In this document: piece by piece, positions 34,447-46,725 of the stretch
How the letters are laid out: the number at the start of each line of letters is the position of its first letter
Position numbering within the stretch: the first letter of the stretch is position 1
From: Petunia secreta
Lineage: Eukaryota > Streptophyta > Magnoliopsida > Solanales > Solanaceae
Direction of reading: 5' to 3'
NCBI GenBank assembly: GCA_029990175.1
Contig: JARKIP010000021.1
Location: 18,605,501-18,669,500 of the forward strand
DNA length: 64,000 nt
The notes under the pieces: generated by a model
What the model was told of the DNA's origin: nothing
Database searches by the model: none
Seen by the model: the letters and a program-made list of their open reading frames with translations, nothing else
Translations under genes and position numbers: made by a program

Positions 34447-34464
34447 TCCCCAGCGGAGTCGCCA
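34447..34464 (-). other. Ogre primer binding site
   Basis: TGGCGACTCCGCTGGGGA on the minus strand, three bases inside the 5' LTR end (34468). It begins TGG, the complement of a tRNA CCA end. Ogre elements are reported to use tRNA-Arg; that match is from memory and was not aligned here. Confidence 0.8.
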
Positions 34465-34467
34465 CGC

Positions 34468-37400
34468 TGTTGAATCCCCAAAAATTACCCTTTCTTAAGA
34501 AAAGATAGGTTTCGGGTATATTTCAACAAAATGGAGATTCCAAAGGGTTTCTTTGGAGTCGCCACCTAATTTAAGGATTATTAGGAACCTAAGTTTAACT
34601 AATGAGCGCAATTTATTCTTTAATTAAATAAAATTAAATTAAAATCAGAGATTCCGAGTAAGTGGTTCTATTAAATTCGAAAGAAGGTCCCTTGCGGGAG
34701 CACTTTCGAAAATCCGCTAAATGCGGTTAATCCGGCGGTTTTCACGAATTTGTTAAGGATAATAGAATTAATTTTAACTAAGGATAATATAGATAAGATA
34801 AGGGTTTAGGTTACGCCGATACTTAGATAAATAAATGATGAAATCTTAAGATTAAATAAATGGATGAATTACAATATGGTTGATTGATTAGTTGATTAAA
34901 TAAATAAGAATAAATAAATTAAATAAATAATAAAATGAAATACTCTAAGTAAATAATTAGATAAATAATTGATTAATTGATCGCTTAAACAAATGAATAG
35001 ACAACTTAATTCAATAAATTGATGCTTATATTAATTTAATTAAATAAAAGAATAACCGACTAATAATTAATTAAATAAGTAAATGAATAAATAAATAATA
35101 ATTATTAATTAAATAAATAAATAAATGATTAATTAAATTAAATAAATAAATAAATAAGATTAATTGAATATATAATTTAATAAATAAATATCGCATAATT
35201 AATCCGATTAATGAATAAATGGGTAGATAGATAAATAAATATTTAATAAATGGATACGTAAATATAAATGATAGATGGGGATGTATAATTTAATTAAATT
35301 TTAATTTCTTTTGCACTCGATAATTATCCTTAGATTACTATTAACTTAAACTAATTGGCGAGTCCCAAAAAACGGGATAAGCGATTATTTAAACAGTTCT
35401 AAACATGCGATAAGATAATAGTTTTAAATAAAGCGACTATCCTACCAAGCTTCTAACATGCAAAGTCCTAGTCCGGTTTTCAGGGCTTCCTATAACATGC
35501 TTTTCTAAAGGGGATGGGAAAGAGGGAGCTTAAAAGGTAGAACCCGGAGATGCAAACTCGCAAAAAATGAGCCTTGATAGCAACATATTGGCGGAATCTC
35601 AAAATGACGCTAACGATATGCAACGATCCGAATAGACTTGATCCCAAGAAGGTGCGTTGAGTTTTAAACTCGTTGCAATTCCAAGCGCAACCCAAGTGAA
35701 GAGAGAAAGAGATCAAGATTAGAAAAAGGGTAAGCAACACAAATTGATAAAGTAACTCAATGTAAAATAAATAACCCATGAAACCGAACCAAAGATTTCA
35801 ATAGCGGGAATGCATACAGCAAACTGTGTCCTCATCATACTATTAATCATCAATTTGGATCACATTTGGCTTATAGCCTCAAGATATTTAGGGAGAGAGA
35901 GCTGACTTTACTAAAGGGTCATAGAAAAGCAAAATATGTTTATGGTCCTTGAGGCACGTAAAGAGCAGGCAAATGTCTATTTTCAACCTTAACTTACTAG
36001 ACAAATATTCAGCAAATGCGATTTTATTAAGGATTATACTACAATTATGAACAATGAGAGAAACCACCAAGGCCTATGCCTAAATCATGCTACATCAGCT
36101 TCTCTTTTCTTCGCAGACACCCAAAACTTTACTGAATCATAAAAAGGAACCAACATAGGAAAACATTTCAGGATTACCAAGTTAGATGGTCTTTCACTCA
36201 ATTTTTAATCTGAATCCTTAACCCTTCTAATCAAAATTTTCAAGAGGCAACAAAATTATTTCTTTGATATTATCCCATATCAACTCATTGCTTAGACAAA
36301 ATTCAGAAAGCTAACAATTTATTAACAAAGGATAAAGACTATTTTTTTAAAACAGAACAGTTAACTGAAGGAATAAATCCTACAACAGGAGACTAAATTT
36401 CAATACCTCATTTAGGAAGCCTTACCATTACTCACCTGACCCTTTAACTACTCCAAAAAACAGGTCAATTTTGAACTTCATTTCATCCTAGAAGTGTATT
36501 AGTAAGAACTTTTATCTACACCAGATTATTTAATAGGGATGTCTACAGAGATTAATGGTAACTCATTCTAGATAGCTTTTTCCCTTATGGAGCTTTATGC
36601 AGTACCACACTTCTTTTTTTTAAAAAAAAAATCTTTGTCCACTACACTAATTTCCCGGATCTGTTTTTGTTCTAGAAGAAGCGTGTGAACTGTAATCAAT
36701 GTGGAGCTTAACTTTAATGTTACTTTCTCTATAATCCGATGCCGGTATGGTTTGAACAGGTAAAGGAGGCACAAAACTAGAACTTTTTGTACATTCTCAA
36801 AGTAAAGTGAATCCAGGTTCTGATCTGCAGTATATATATTTTGATAAATTATGGTTCACTGGATGCTGAAGCACATTACAACTTGAAGACTATTGCTGCA
36901 ACGCGATGAGATTCATATCAGATCGAATGCTTTTCAGATTTGTGTTAAATTTTACTTTCCCTGATTAACAATCTATTCAGACATCATTGTGAGGACTCAA
37001 GAAAATGTTTGTATAGAAACAAAAGGGAACAGCCTTTCTACAAGACAAACCAGACCACTTCAACCCTCTATCAGATTTCCTAAACCTGCAGAACCACTTA
37101 AACAAACATCCTATATGCTAACTCCTCGACTCCACTTTTAACAGCCACTACCAGGACAACAAATGACTCTCCTTGCAAACTTGAAATAACCGGAACTTTG
37201 CCCCTCACTTCTTCTAACAGACATGAGCCTAACTCCCCTTTTACTGCCCTCACTACCACCAAAACAAATGCAGCTCCTACCATTCTACACACACAAGACC
37301 ATCTGCACTCAAAACAACCCCTTTTTCTTTTTTTATCATTCAAAACAAACAGAAACAAAACAGAGGACACAACAAACCTTTGAATAAAAGCCAAGAACCA

Positions 37401-38843
37401 AGGGAAGTCTATTAAGCTAATGACACTAAACTGTAAACAAACTATGAGATCAAACTTAATCTTTGCAACTTCATTGATTCATTTTCAAATCTCAACTAAG
37501 TAGAATAGACCCTTGAATTTCCTTCATTCAAAATGATAGTCTATCATGTTTTGTTGACAGATTTCCTTTCATTCTAAGCAAAACTCATCTTTAATCCCTA
37601 AACACCTAAGCAAGGTCAAGCGGCTAATAAGCATACTAAGCTGATGAACGCACAAGAAAAGAATCGAACTGAATCATATACTTTCATAGAAGATTTACTC
37701 CCTTTTTTTAATCAATGCTCAAAAGATTTTCTAAATCATGCTATCAGATATCAAACTAGAGATTCATAAACCTCTACTCTTTACATAAATTCTTTAAGAC
37801 TGTTGCTATGACCCTCTTATCTTCAAAACATTACACACATGTCATACGATTTCATATCTAGAAACAAAAAATGTAGAGTTCATAGGAGATAAAGCTACAT
37901 TTTACCTTTTTTAAGGCAGTGAACGAGGCGAGGGTCTGAAGCGTACGACTCGAACGATGAAGCGACGACTCGAATAATGAAGCGATGACACAAAGTCGAA
38001 AGCGATGCTCGACTCGAAACTAGAAGCTAAAACACTATGAGTATATATATTTTTTTTAACTGAGAGAAAAATCTGAAAATATATCAATGCTGCCGTTTTT
38101 TCTTGTCCAAAAACTCCCCACCCCTTAAAACCGAACTTAAGCATATATTTATAGGGAAACTTCTTTAGGGTTTTCGATCTATAATGAAAAGACTAGTATA
38201 ACCTTTACATACCTTTTACAACGTTCTGATTTTAACTTTTGTCACAAGAATTTTGAATAGAAATCCGAAAAGAAAAGGAAAATAATCGAATATATCCTTT
38301 TCCTCCGATTTTGAATTCAAAACACTTGTTTATTCTCGATCCAAGCCGTTGATGATGAAAAGGAGTAGAAATATACGGTGTAGATCGGATTTACACGCTG
38401 TGGGGTCTTGTTTTTTAGGGGGGAAATGAAAAGGTCGGATTAGGGGACCATTACCATGTTTGGGGTGACAAAGGAAGTGGGGACGAGATTTGGGTGCGGC
38501 CGGAAATGGCAAAGAGGAGGGTGACGGAGAGGGTTTGGGGAAAGGGAGATTAGGGTTCTTGGCTTAGGAGGGAAATGGGGCGGACTGAAGTGGGTTATGT
38601 ATAATATATATATGCTTTGCACGAGTAGGCTGAAATTAAAACCTGGGAACGAATTTAGCCCCATATTTTAACTAATTGGAAATTAAAGGGGGTTGCACGG
38701 ATGGACTGAAATCAAGGCTACGCATTGCATTTTAGGCCTTTTCTTTCCAAATTTCATTAATTCACCTTAAAATTTGAAATTAATTTTTTTATTAAAATAA
38801 TTAGTATTAATTAAAATTTACGGGACAAAATTGGGTGTCAACA
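34468..38843 (-). repeat. Ogre 5' LTR (4,376 bp)
   Basis: Same start, end and length as 16920-21295. On the element strand it starts TGTTGACACCC at 38843 and ends GGGGATTCAACA at 34468. All compared blocks, including long AT runs that usually mutate fast, are unchanged, which points to a very recent insertion. Confidence 0.96.
38146..38153 (-). promoter_or_regulatory. TATA box of the Ogre 5' LTR
   Basis: TATAAATA on the minus strand, about 690 bases from the LTR 5' end at 38843. If used, U3 is about 0.7 kb and the R-U5 leader is over 3.5 kb. Confidence 0.5.
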
Positions 38844-38848
38844 CATCA
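38844..38848. other. Target site duplication CATCA (right copy)
   Basis: Directly follows the end of the 5' LTR (TCAACA) and matches 16915-16919 exactly. Confidence 0.95.
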
Positions 38849-40719
38849 CATAATTGTTTGAATTGTTTTGAGGTATATTCTTTACCTCGATCACTTCTCA
38901 ACACCTTTATGAACAACCCACTTTATTTTTCCACAAGGCACTTGAATTTTTTGAAAATTCCATACACCTCAGATTTTTGTTTCATGATACAAACCCAAGT
39001 CATCGTGTATAGTCATCAATGAACAAGATAAAATACTTGTTCCCACCAAGAGATGTTGTTCTCATCGGACCACACACATCCGTATGAACTAGCTCCAAAA
39101 TTTTATTTGCTCTCCAAGCTCCACTTTGAGGAAAAAAGCTTCTATGGTGTTTTCCCATAGCGCACCCTTCACAAACTCCATCTTTTTCTTCAATCCTTGG
39201 CAGACCATACACCATTTCTTTTTCTTGCAAAAATTTCATCCCATTAAAATATAAGTGACCTAGCCTTCTATGCAAAAGCAAATAATCATCTTTGACTTTT
39301 GCATTCAAGGCTACTTCTCCCCCATAATTGAAGGTTAAAGAAAAACTTCTTCCTTTTTCCATCATTACTTTTGCGATGAGTTTGTTGTCTCCTTTTTTGT
39401 CATAAATTGTGCAGCAATTATTTTTAAAATGGACAACATATCCATTCTCCACAAGCTGACCAACACTCAACAAATTTTGATATGAATCTGGAACCAAAAG
39501 TACATTATAGATGAACTTTGTCCCTTCCTTTATTTGGATACGGATTGTGCCTTTTCCAATTGCTTCGGCACAAGCTCCATTTCTCATTTTCACTTCAGCC
39601 TTCATACTGTCATCCACCATTGTAAAGACACTTTTGTTTCCAGTCGTATGACTGCTGCACCCACTATCCAATAGCCAAATATCATCATTTTTCTCTTTGG
39701 CTATTTGACAACTTGCAAAGAACACACCTTGATTTCCATCTCCTCTTTCTTCAGAAAAGTTTGCTTGCTTTTGGTTCTTGAATCTACAATCCTTCTGCAT
39801 ATGGCCAAATTTTTTACAGTAGTTACACCGTGGCTTCCCTTGAAACCAACAATCTTTATCTTCATGGTTGCTTCTTTTGCAAATACTACATCTTTGCCCA
39901 GAGTTGTTGAAACTTTGTCCAGAGTTACTTGAATTTCTGCCAGAGTTACCACCTTGGTGTCCTCTTTGATTTCTTCCTCCTCCACGGCCAGATTTGCCTC
40001 CTCTTGATGATTCTCCTTTATTTTTCTCAGGTCCTTGTGATTTTGTTGACAAATTGAGCTTAGATTGTAAAGCACTCTCAATAGATTTTTCGGATTGTCT
40101 TAACAACCTTTGCTCGTGGGCTTGTAGAGATGCCATCAACTCCCAAACACTCAACTTTGAGATATTCTTAGTCTCCTCAATGATAGAGACTATGGTATCA
40201 TATTTTTCAGTCAAGCTTATCAAAATTTTCTCCACCAGTTTTTTTATCTTCAATTACCTCTCCATACAAAATCATTTGATTTAAAATTATAACAACTTTA
40301 GAGAAGTATTCTTTCAAACTTTCTCCATCTTTTATTTTCATATTCTCAAACTCACTTCTTAGAGTTTGAAGCTTAATAGTCTGTACCCTTGTATCTCCTT
40401 GAAATTCTTCACGTAGAGCCTCCCAAGCCTCATTTGACGTTGTGGCTCTCATGATTCTTGGAAATATGGACTCACTCATCACTTGTTGAAGATAAGCGAG
40501 AGCTTTTGCATCTTCTCTTCTTGTGTCTTTTAATGCCTTTATTTCAGCCGCATTGAGTTTTGCTCCTTCTTCAGGTTCCTCATAACCACTTTTAACAAGC
40601 TCCCACAAGTCTTGTGATTAGAACACGGTTTTGGCCTTTAAATATCAAAAATCATAATTTTCTCCATTGAACATAGGAATGGATAGTTGTGCCACACCTT
40701 GTTCATTTGTAGAAGCCAT
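38849..40719 (-). pseudogene. Copia gag, protease and integrase N-terminal half
   Basis: Reading from the ATG at 40719 (MASTNEQGVAQLSIPMFNG) down: a gag domain with two early stops (near 40645 and 40620), a frameshift around 40207-40253, two zinc knuckles (CSICKRSNHEDKDC and CNYCKKFGHMQKDC), a protease active site (WLLDSGCSSHTTG), and the integrase zinc region (LHRRLGHL to CEGCAMGKHH) and core start (HTDVCGP, FIDDYTR, LRSDRGKEY). Another frameshift lies near 39000 and a stop near 38925. The frame runs into the Ogre insertion between the second Asp and the Glu of the DDE triad and resumes at 16919. Confidence 0.92.
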
Positions 40720-40759
40720 TGTTTAGCTTTCTATATGCCTCGAATATTAAATCGAAAAA

Positions 40760-40772
40760 GCTCTGATATCAA
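40760..40772 (-). other. Copia primer binding site
   Basis: TTGATATCAGAGC on the minus strand, two bases from the 5' LTR end. It resembles the TGGTATCAGAGC site complementary to initiator tRNA-Met that most Copia elements use, with mutated first bases. Confidence 0.7.
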
Positions 40773-40774
40773 TC

Positions 40775-41089
40775 TGTTGGATTTGAGGATGGAAGATTAG
40801 TAATCAAAGAGATAATTTAAGAAAGAACAACTTGGTTGATATGTCAAGCTGCTTGTAATTTCAGCAGTCTTGTATTTATTCTTAGATGATATGTCGATGA
40901 AGTGTATGAATTGTGGATGATCATTTCATCTCATACATTGTTGTTTATATAGATACAATGTTGACTCATTGCCATCTATCTCTTCCACTTTCCTAGAATC
41001 CTTTGATATACTCTAGGTTGACTAATTAATATTGAAGAAATTAAGACTAAACTTTTTCACACTACAAGAACACTACATTAATTTTAACA
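40775..41089 (-). repeat. Copia 5' LTR (315 bp)
   Basis: Plus strand TGTTGGATTTGAGG to TTAATTTTAACA. It pairs with 14398-14732 with about ten substitutions and one missing block of about 20 bases (ACTCAAGACACTTTTCCACT is present only in the left copy). Confidence 0.92.
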
Positions 41090-42598
41090 TCCATCATCCC
41101 TCTGGGAATATTCTCTTACAACATATATTAGTTCAGACTCGATGCTTTGAGGTGCGAAAAATTTTAGTGCTCGACTCGATATTGTTGCATTGCACAGTTC
41201 CAAAATGTATCAACATATTAACTTTAAGAAAAGCCATCTGCAAAAGGAAAAATATGTTAAGACAAATCTAGAAAGATAATGTTGAATTTAACAAGGATAT
41301 TGGTTAATCACATTCACAATTCCTAGTAGCATATACATAATTTTGTACAAGTGTTGGTTATTTTCATAATTCGACTAAGTGCAATGAGAGTCTAGGGCTG
41401 TATTGGTTTCGAGGCTATTTTCCTATTCTAAATTGACATTTATTTCGAATTATCTATGTATTGAATATATATACCTTTGGTTTTCAAAACAATATTATTC
41501 ACGAACACATAAAAAAGTTTCTTGTGATGTGGTGTTATTGGATAACACCACTTACTAGGGAACTTACTAGTGACTTGTGGCGTTCCAGAACTCCACAAGT
41601 CTTTTTTGGCAGAAAAGGTCCTCTGCTTTTCTTTTCCATTTTCTTTTTCTTCTAGTCTGATTAAGACTAATCATGGACCAAATTAACACTTTTAAAACTT
41701 GAGGGTTTTTCTTAAAACATACATAATAATGATTTCAAATATTGGGAACAACATATCATTAACCTCCCCCTCCCTCCCCGCGTGGCTTTTTCAACTTATT
41801 CACTTCACTTCATCTCCTTTTCACGCCAAATCTAAACCAAATACTCTCAACTTCTCTGTGCTTTTCAAGTATTCTGACCAGCAATACAACAAAGTATTAT
41901 ATTTAAAATGTAAGCAATATCATGATCATTTAAACTGTGGTGTAAATCTTGAACCTAGGTTTTTATTTTTAATTTTTTCGTCAACATGATTAACGATGCT
42001 TTGGGTGTTTGTTTTTGTACAAAAGGTGTAATATTGTGTTGAAATTGAATGACATTATGTGTCTTAATGGGTAAAGTAGTTCCTTTTCACGCCAAATCTA
42101 AACCAAATACTCTCAACTTCGCTGTGGTTTTCAAGTAATCCGACCAGCAATACAACAAAGTATTATATATAAAAGGTAAACAATGTCATGATCATTTAAA
42201 CTGTGGTGTAAATCTCGAACCTAGGTTTTTATTTTTAATTTTTTCGTCGACAGTGATTAACGATGCTTTGGGTGTTTATTTTTGTACAAAAGGTGTAATA
42301 TTGTGTTGAAATTGAATGACATTATGTGTTTTAATGGGTAAAGTAGTTCCAAACTACAAAGGGGATTTTCGATGTTCAACTGAAATTTTTAGGTTTTTTA
42401 CTTTTTTTGATTAAATTGTGACGATTTGAGGATTTTCTGTGAACCAACGCTGCTTTATTTAGTTGCAAATTGAATTTATTGCTGTTATGTGTCTTGATGT
42501 TCCGAACACCATAATAGCTGAGGTTCTAAACATCTTATTGGATGTTCATGATTTTCTGTAACTAAATTTTGTATCCCCTTATTTTGCTTTGCAGAAAA
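41090..42598. other. Region between Copia and Ulp1 copy B
   Basis: No gene seen in 41090-41800. The second half holds a two-copy tandem duplication (41812-42350). The last 250 bases, after the duplication, contain several TGTTC motifs (GATGTTCAAC near 42370, GATGTTCCGAACACC near 42498) and end in an intron-like T-rich tract with GCAG at 42591-42594, so an untranslated first exon may lie upstream. Confidence 0.5.
41812..42350. repeat. Two tandem ~266-bp repeats upstream of Ulp1 copy B
   Basis: TCCTTTTCACGCCAAATCTA begins near 41815 and again near 42081. The copies share CCAGCAATACAACAAAGTA, GATCATTTAAACTGTGGTG and AACGATGCTTTGGGTGTTT, ending GGGTAAAGTAGTTCC. They differ by scattered substitutions. 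As in copy A, the tandem duplication lies just upstream of the Ulp1-type gene, but the sequences are different. Confidence 0.9.
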
Positions 42599-45500
42599 AT
42601 GGTAAATTTAAGACCGAGAAATAAAGATGAAGATGAGCAGAAGAAGCAGCCTATAAAGACTCCCAAGAAGGCAATTTCTAAAAGAAAGGGCACTTCGCCG
42701 AAGAAGAAACCTGAGAAGCCTACTACTTCAGATTCGGAACGTACTCCTACTGATTTAGAACCTACTCCTAAACGCCCAAGAACAACTAGAACAACTAAAA
42801 GAAAATTATTTGTGGAGAGTGATGACGCTATCCAAGGAGAAGTAGTAGCTCCACGAAACAAAGGTGATAAACAAGAGGAAAGCCAAAGTCCAGCACCAAG
42901 TTACGATCTAAGTAAAGGTGGGGAGGATTTGGAGAGGGCTGCAAATGAGGGTGAAAGAAGGGTAGATTTAGATGACGCCGGTATTGATGAACTGTTAAAA
43001 AGTGATTTTTTGAGGATTGGAGAGGAAGATGGTGATCATGAAAAGGAAGAGGAAGATGGTGGTAAAAATAAAAAAGCTGATGATTTAAGTAGAGAAAAAG
43101 GAGAAGAAGTAGAGCGAGAAGCAGATAAGACACGGGAGAGTCCAAGAAGCAGTAAAAGAAGTAGAAGAGAGGCGGATGCTGTAATTTTAAAAAGCAACTT
43201 ACTGAAGGATCGTGAAAAAAGAGTTAAAATAGATGGGAAAACTGTAAATAATGCAGGTGGAAATGTTGAAGAGGAAGCAGGTGAAGAGAAGGAAACTGCT
43301 GAAGGAACATCTCGACTGAAACTAGAGGAAAACCAGGTGATAGTTGAATTGAAACTTTTTATTGTTCGGAACGGCTATGTTGATGTTCTACACGACATAT
43401 ATATGTTCCTAACATCAGCATTAAGGCTGGCATCACTCGTTCTGAACACATTACGTGATGTTCCAAACGATTGCTACTGTCGTTCAGAACCTCAGAATAA
43501 ACATGTTCCGAACATTTATGTTTTCCCTTTAATATGATTTATTATCATTGTGATTCATTTTGTTAATTTTATGCTAAAATTATGTGCAGTATGAAGACGT
43601 TGGTCATGTACTTTCAAGAGTAACGTTGAGGGTCTCTTCAAGACCTTCCTGACCAACAATGATCCTTTTAATGGGAAGATTACTGTTCATTCTTCGTTGG
43701 CTAGGGGTATGATACAGTTCAAGGAGGTTCTGAAAAAATTGCAGGTGAGAAGGGGATTTTGCCATAGCTTTTTCGGTCCTTTCTTGCAATTACCGAAATA
43801 TCCACTGTTTGGCACCAAGTTGGTGCATAACCTCCTCATGCGAAGGATTATTTGCAAGAAGCAGAAAGAGGTTTGGATATCCTTCAATGGATTTCCAGCA
43901 CGTTTTGGCCTATTGCACTAATGACAGGGCTAAACTGTGGTGCCTATCCAAGTAAACAGAACATGGAAAAAATGAATGAAAAGGGGAAGGAATTGTGGAA
44001 GTTTATTATTGATTATTTCTAGGAGAAGAAGAGGAAGGAGAAGGAGAAAGAGATAAAGGAAAAGGAGGAGAAGGAGAAGAAGGAAAAGGAGGAGAAGGAG
44101 AAGAAGGAAAATGAGGAGAAGGGGAGTGGGAAGCGGAAGGGGAAGAAGAAGGTGGAGGAGTCACCTCACCCTCACCCTCACCTTCACCCACCAAGAGTAA
44201 GTTCAACAAGCCCAAAAAACAAAAACAGCCGAAGAAAAAGCAAGCTGTGAAGTCTGGTGACTTGCTTGAGTTGGTATGTTCTAGAACCTGTCCCAAGAAG
44301 TGGTATTTAAATCTGTGCATGGCTTGGTTTGTTCATACTATTCTTTGTGCGAGGGATTCCAAATATGGAATAGAGGAATGAGTGGTGTGCTTGTCTGCCT
44401 ATCTTGAGGCATTCCAACGTTATCCTTGGGGTAGGATGAGTTTTGAATTAACAATGGAATATTTGACCAAGCCAATGGAACCTCGTGCAGAAGGAAGCCA
44501 GACTTACAATCTTTATGGCTTTGCATGGGCATTCATGGCCTGGGCTCATGAAGCTATACCTGCCTTGAGGCCAAAGGATTTTCCAAAATAAAAAACAATG
44601 CCAAGGATCACAAACAGGCTTACTGAAATTTTTGAAAGAGATACATATAGGTTGTTTGACCAACATGATGTTCCTGTAAGTATTCCGTTTTCCATATATG
44701 TTATGTAATGTTTGGAACAACTTCGTGTTTGCTGAGATATTTCTAATTGATGTTCGGAACATCTTCATGAAGAACCGTTAACTGCTTCAGTCAACGATGT
44801 TCGGAACATCACTTCTTGATGTTTTCGAACAACATGACTTTGTTCCAAACAACTTTAAAAGATTTTTAAAATTCAGTTGATATTTATTTAATGTTGTTGG
44901 GTATATTAACAAGTTGTTCACCCTTTCCTCATTCCGATCCTACTGATGACGAGCTGGACATAGATTACTTTCTAGACCTCGTGCCATTTGAAGACTACGA
45001 GGACGGCACAATAGATCGTTTTTGTAAAGTGTTTGAGTATGCTTGCAGCGTTGGTCTTGTTGGTGGAACTACAATTTGTAACTTCAAGAACAATCCTGCA
45101 ACCCCTCCAAGGCAAGTGATAGAAATTAAAGCTATGGAAGCCCCAGAAACGATGATGTTTGGAAGTGATGGTGAATACAATGAAAAGGGAATTGGTGGCC
45201 TGTAAGATGTAAATATTGACATTGGAAACAAAGCTGATGGTGATGAAGTTGGTGGTGAGTTTGAAGTTGCTGGTATCACTGATGTTGGTACAGTGAAGAG
45301 GAGCTCCAATTGCAGAGGCTGCAAATGTGATGAATGCAGCGGATAGAGGGAAGCAATGGATCAAAAGATCGTGGCTTATGAGCAAAAGATGGTGGCTTAT
45401 GAGCAACAGATCGTGCCTTATGAGACAAATATTGTGGGTTTTGAGCAAATCAAAGGTGATTCTTCTGGTGTTGATGGATTCGACATCTCCAAATGTAGCA

Positions 45501-46725
45501 GTTGCAAAGATTGCAACGATTGGCGTAAAGGCATGGAGATGGAGATGGCGGCGATGCAGGAGATGATTGAGCAGTTGAAGAGCAAAACGATTATAAAACC
45601 TGCAAAGGCTGTGAAATCACCACAAATAAAAGAGAAGAAGAAGCAGGAAGAAGTTGATCTGAGGCTTCCAGTGGATATTTACAAGCCATTGAAGCGGAAA
45701 AAAGTGGTAGCTTTGAACGCATTTATCAAAAAGAGGAAGAAACAAAAAGATGTTTTTCTTGGATTGCCGATGAATTTCCAAGATTTCAAAGATCTGATGA
45801 ACAAGACTGTGTGGCTATGAGACATTGTAAGTTTATTTTTGAATGATTTTCTGAACTTCACATCGTTGTAGGGAACATACTAACTAAGTTCGGAACATCA
45901 TTCTTATGCTTGGAACAACTCAAGCATTTGTAGCTTCTCATAGATTTCTAGAACATCACACAGTCGTTCTGAACATGGAATGATGTTCGGAAAGATAGAC
46001 CTTTCCTTCACTCACTTATACGCCAATTTATTTTTGTCTCTTATATGTTCTACAGTATGTAGAAGCTGTGATGACAATGATGCGAGAGAGGCATTTGAAT
46101 TACCCCGATCATTACGATCAAAGTGACCTCATTTTGGATGTGGCATTCTTGACAAACATGAAAAAACGCTACTACCAACTAGAAGCAGATGCGAAAAAAA
46201 AATTAGGTACCGCTTGATCTGGCGTTGAAAGAGTATCAGTTTGATGATGATTATATGAAGTATGCACATGGAAAGCTACCCTATCCAGGGGGTAGGTGTT
46301 GGGCTGGTGCTAAGAAGATCTTCGTCGTCTTCAACATCAACGACAATCACTGCGTGTTGGTGGTGTTTGACATGGTTAACGCGAAGGTTTGGGTGTATGA
46401 TTGCAATCATGGTTGTAATGATGATGATTGCTTCTTGCCAATAATTTTCCCCATTCTCTACATGTTCCCGATCTATGTCAAAATTTCTAAGCTATTCAAA
46501 GACTTGGATCCGATGGGTAAGGAAGGAGACATGTGGTCGTTTGAGAGAGTGCCAAAATCACTTTGTCCACAAAATCTAACAGGGAAATCATGTGGAGTGT
46601 TCGCGTTGATGTACATTGAGAATCTCATTACAAACACCCCCATGGACAAAATTTGTGACAATCTCGCTGATCAGTGGAGGCGACATTTAGCCGTTTGTAT
46701 TTTGGACGGCAAAATGAAGCCTTGA
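42599..46725 (+). pseudogene. DUF1985 / Ulp1-like gene, copy B, decayed
   Basis: Recognisable exons: 42599-43336 (MVNLRPRNKDEDEQKK, basic/acidic N-terminus), 43590-44675 (DUF1985-like; KITVHSSLARGMIQF, LLMRRIICKKQKEVW, YPWGRMSFELTMEYLTKPM), about 44919-45830 (Cys clusters CRGCKCDEC and CSSCKDC, then a Lys-rich segment), and 46055-46725 (Ulp1 domain with His in DNHCVLVV, Asp in VYDCN and Cys in TGKSCGVF). It follows copy A in order and phase. It is broken by a frameshift near 43918, a Lys/Glu-rich low-complexity insertion at 44020-44160, stops near 44380 and 44590, an indel at the start of exon 3, a stop at 45345 and a frameshift near 46205. Here the peptidase region reads PQNLTGKSC, with a Gln where copy A has Arg. 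Confidence 0.85.

Larger units (their letters stand above)
16920..38843 (-). mobile_element. Ogre/Tat-type Ty3-gypsy retrotransposon, full length (21.9 kb)
   Basis: Complete element on the minus strand, in order: 5' LTR (38843-34468), primer site, leader, ORF1 (33702-32374), gag-pro (31428-27976), an intron, pol (27726-24276), a 3-kb 3' untranslated region with tandem repeats, polypurine tract, 3' LTR (21295-16920). Very large size, LTRs above 4 kb, an extra ORF1, an intron before RT, and a second (archaeal-type) RNase H domain are the recognised marks of the Ogre/Tat lineage. The two LTRs have exactly the same length (4,376 bp), and the shared segments I compared are identical. All three ORFs are open, so the copy may still be active. 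Confidence 0.95.
14398..41089 (-). mobile_element. Copia-type LTR retrotransposon, defective, split by an Ogre insertion
   Basis: Both LTRs, a tRNA-iMet-like primer site, a polypurine tract and gag/protease/integrase/RT/RNase H remnants can be read on the minus strand. Without the nested 21.9-kb insertion the element is about 4.76 kb, normal for Copia. The LTRs differ by about ten substitutions plus one indel of about 20 bases in about 315 bp. Several stops and frameshifts interrupt the coding region. The flanks TCTAT (14393-14397) and TCCAT (41090-41094) may be a mutated 5-bp target duplication. Confidence 0.92.
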
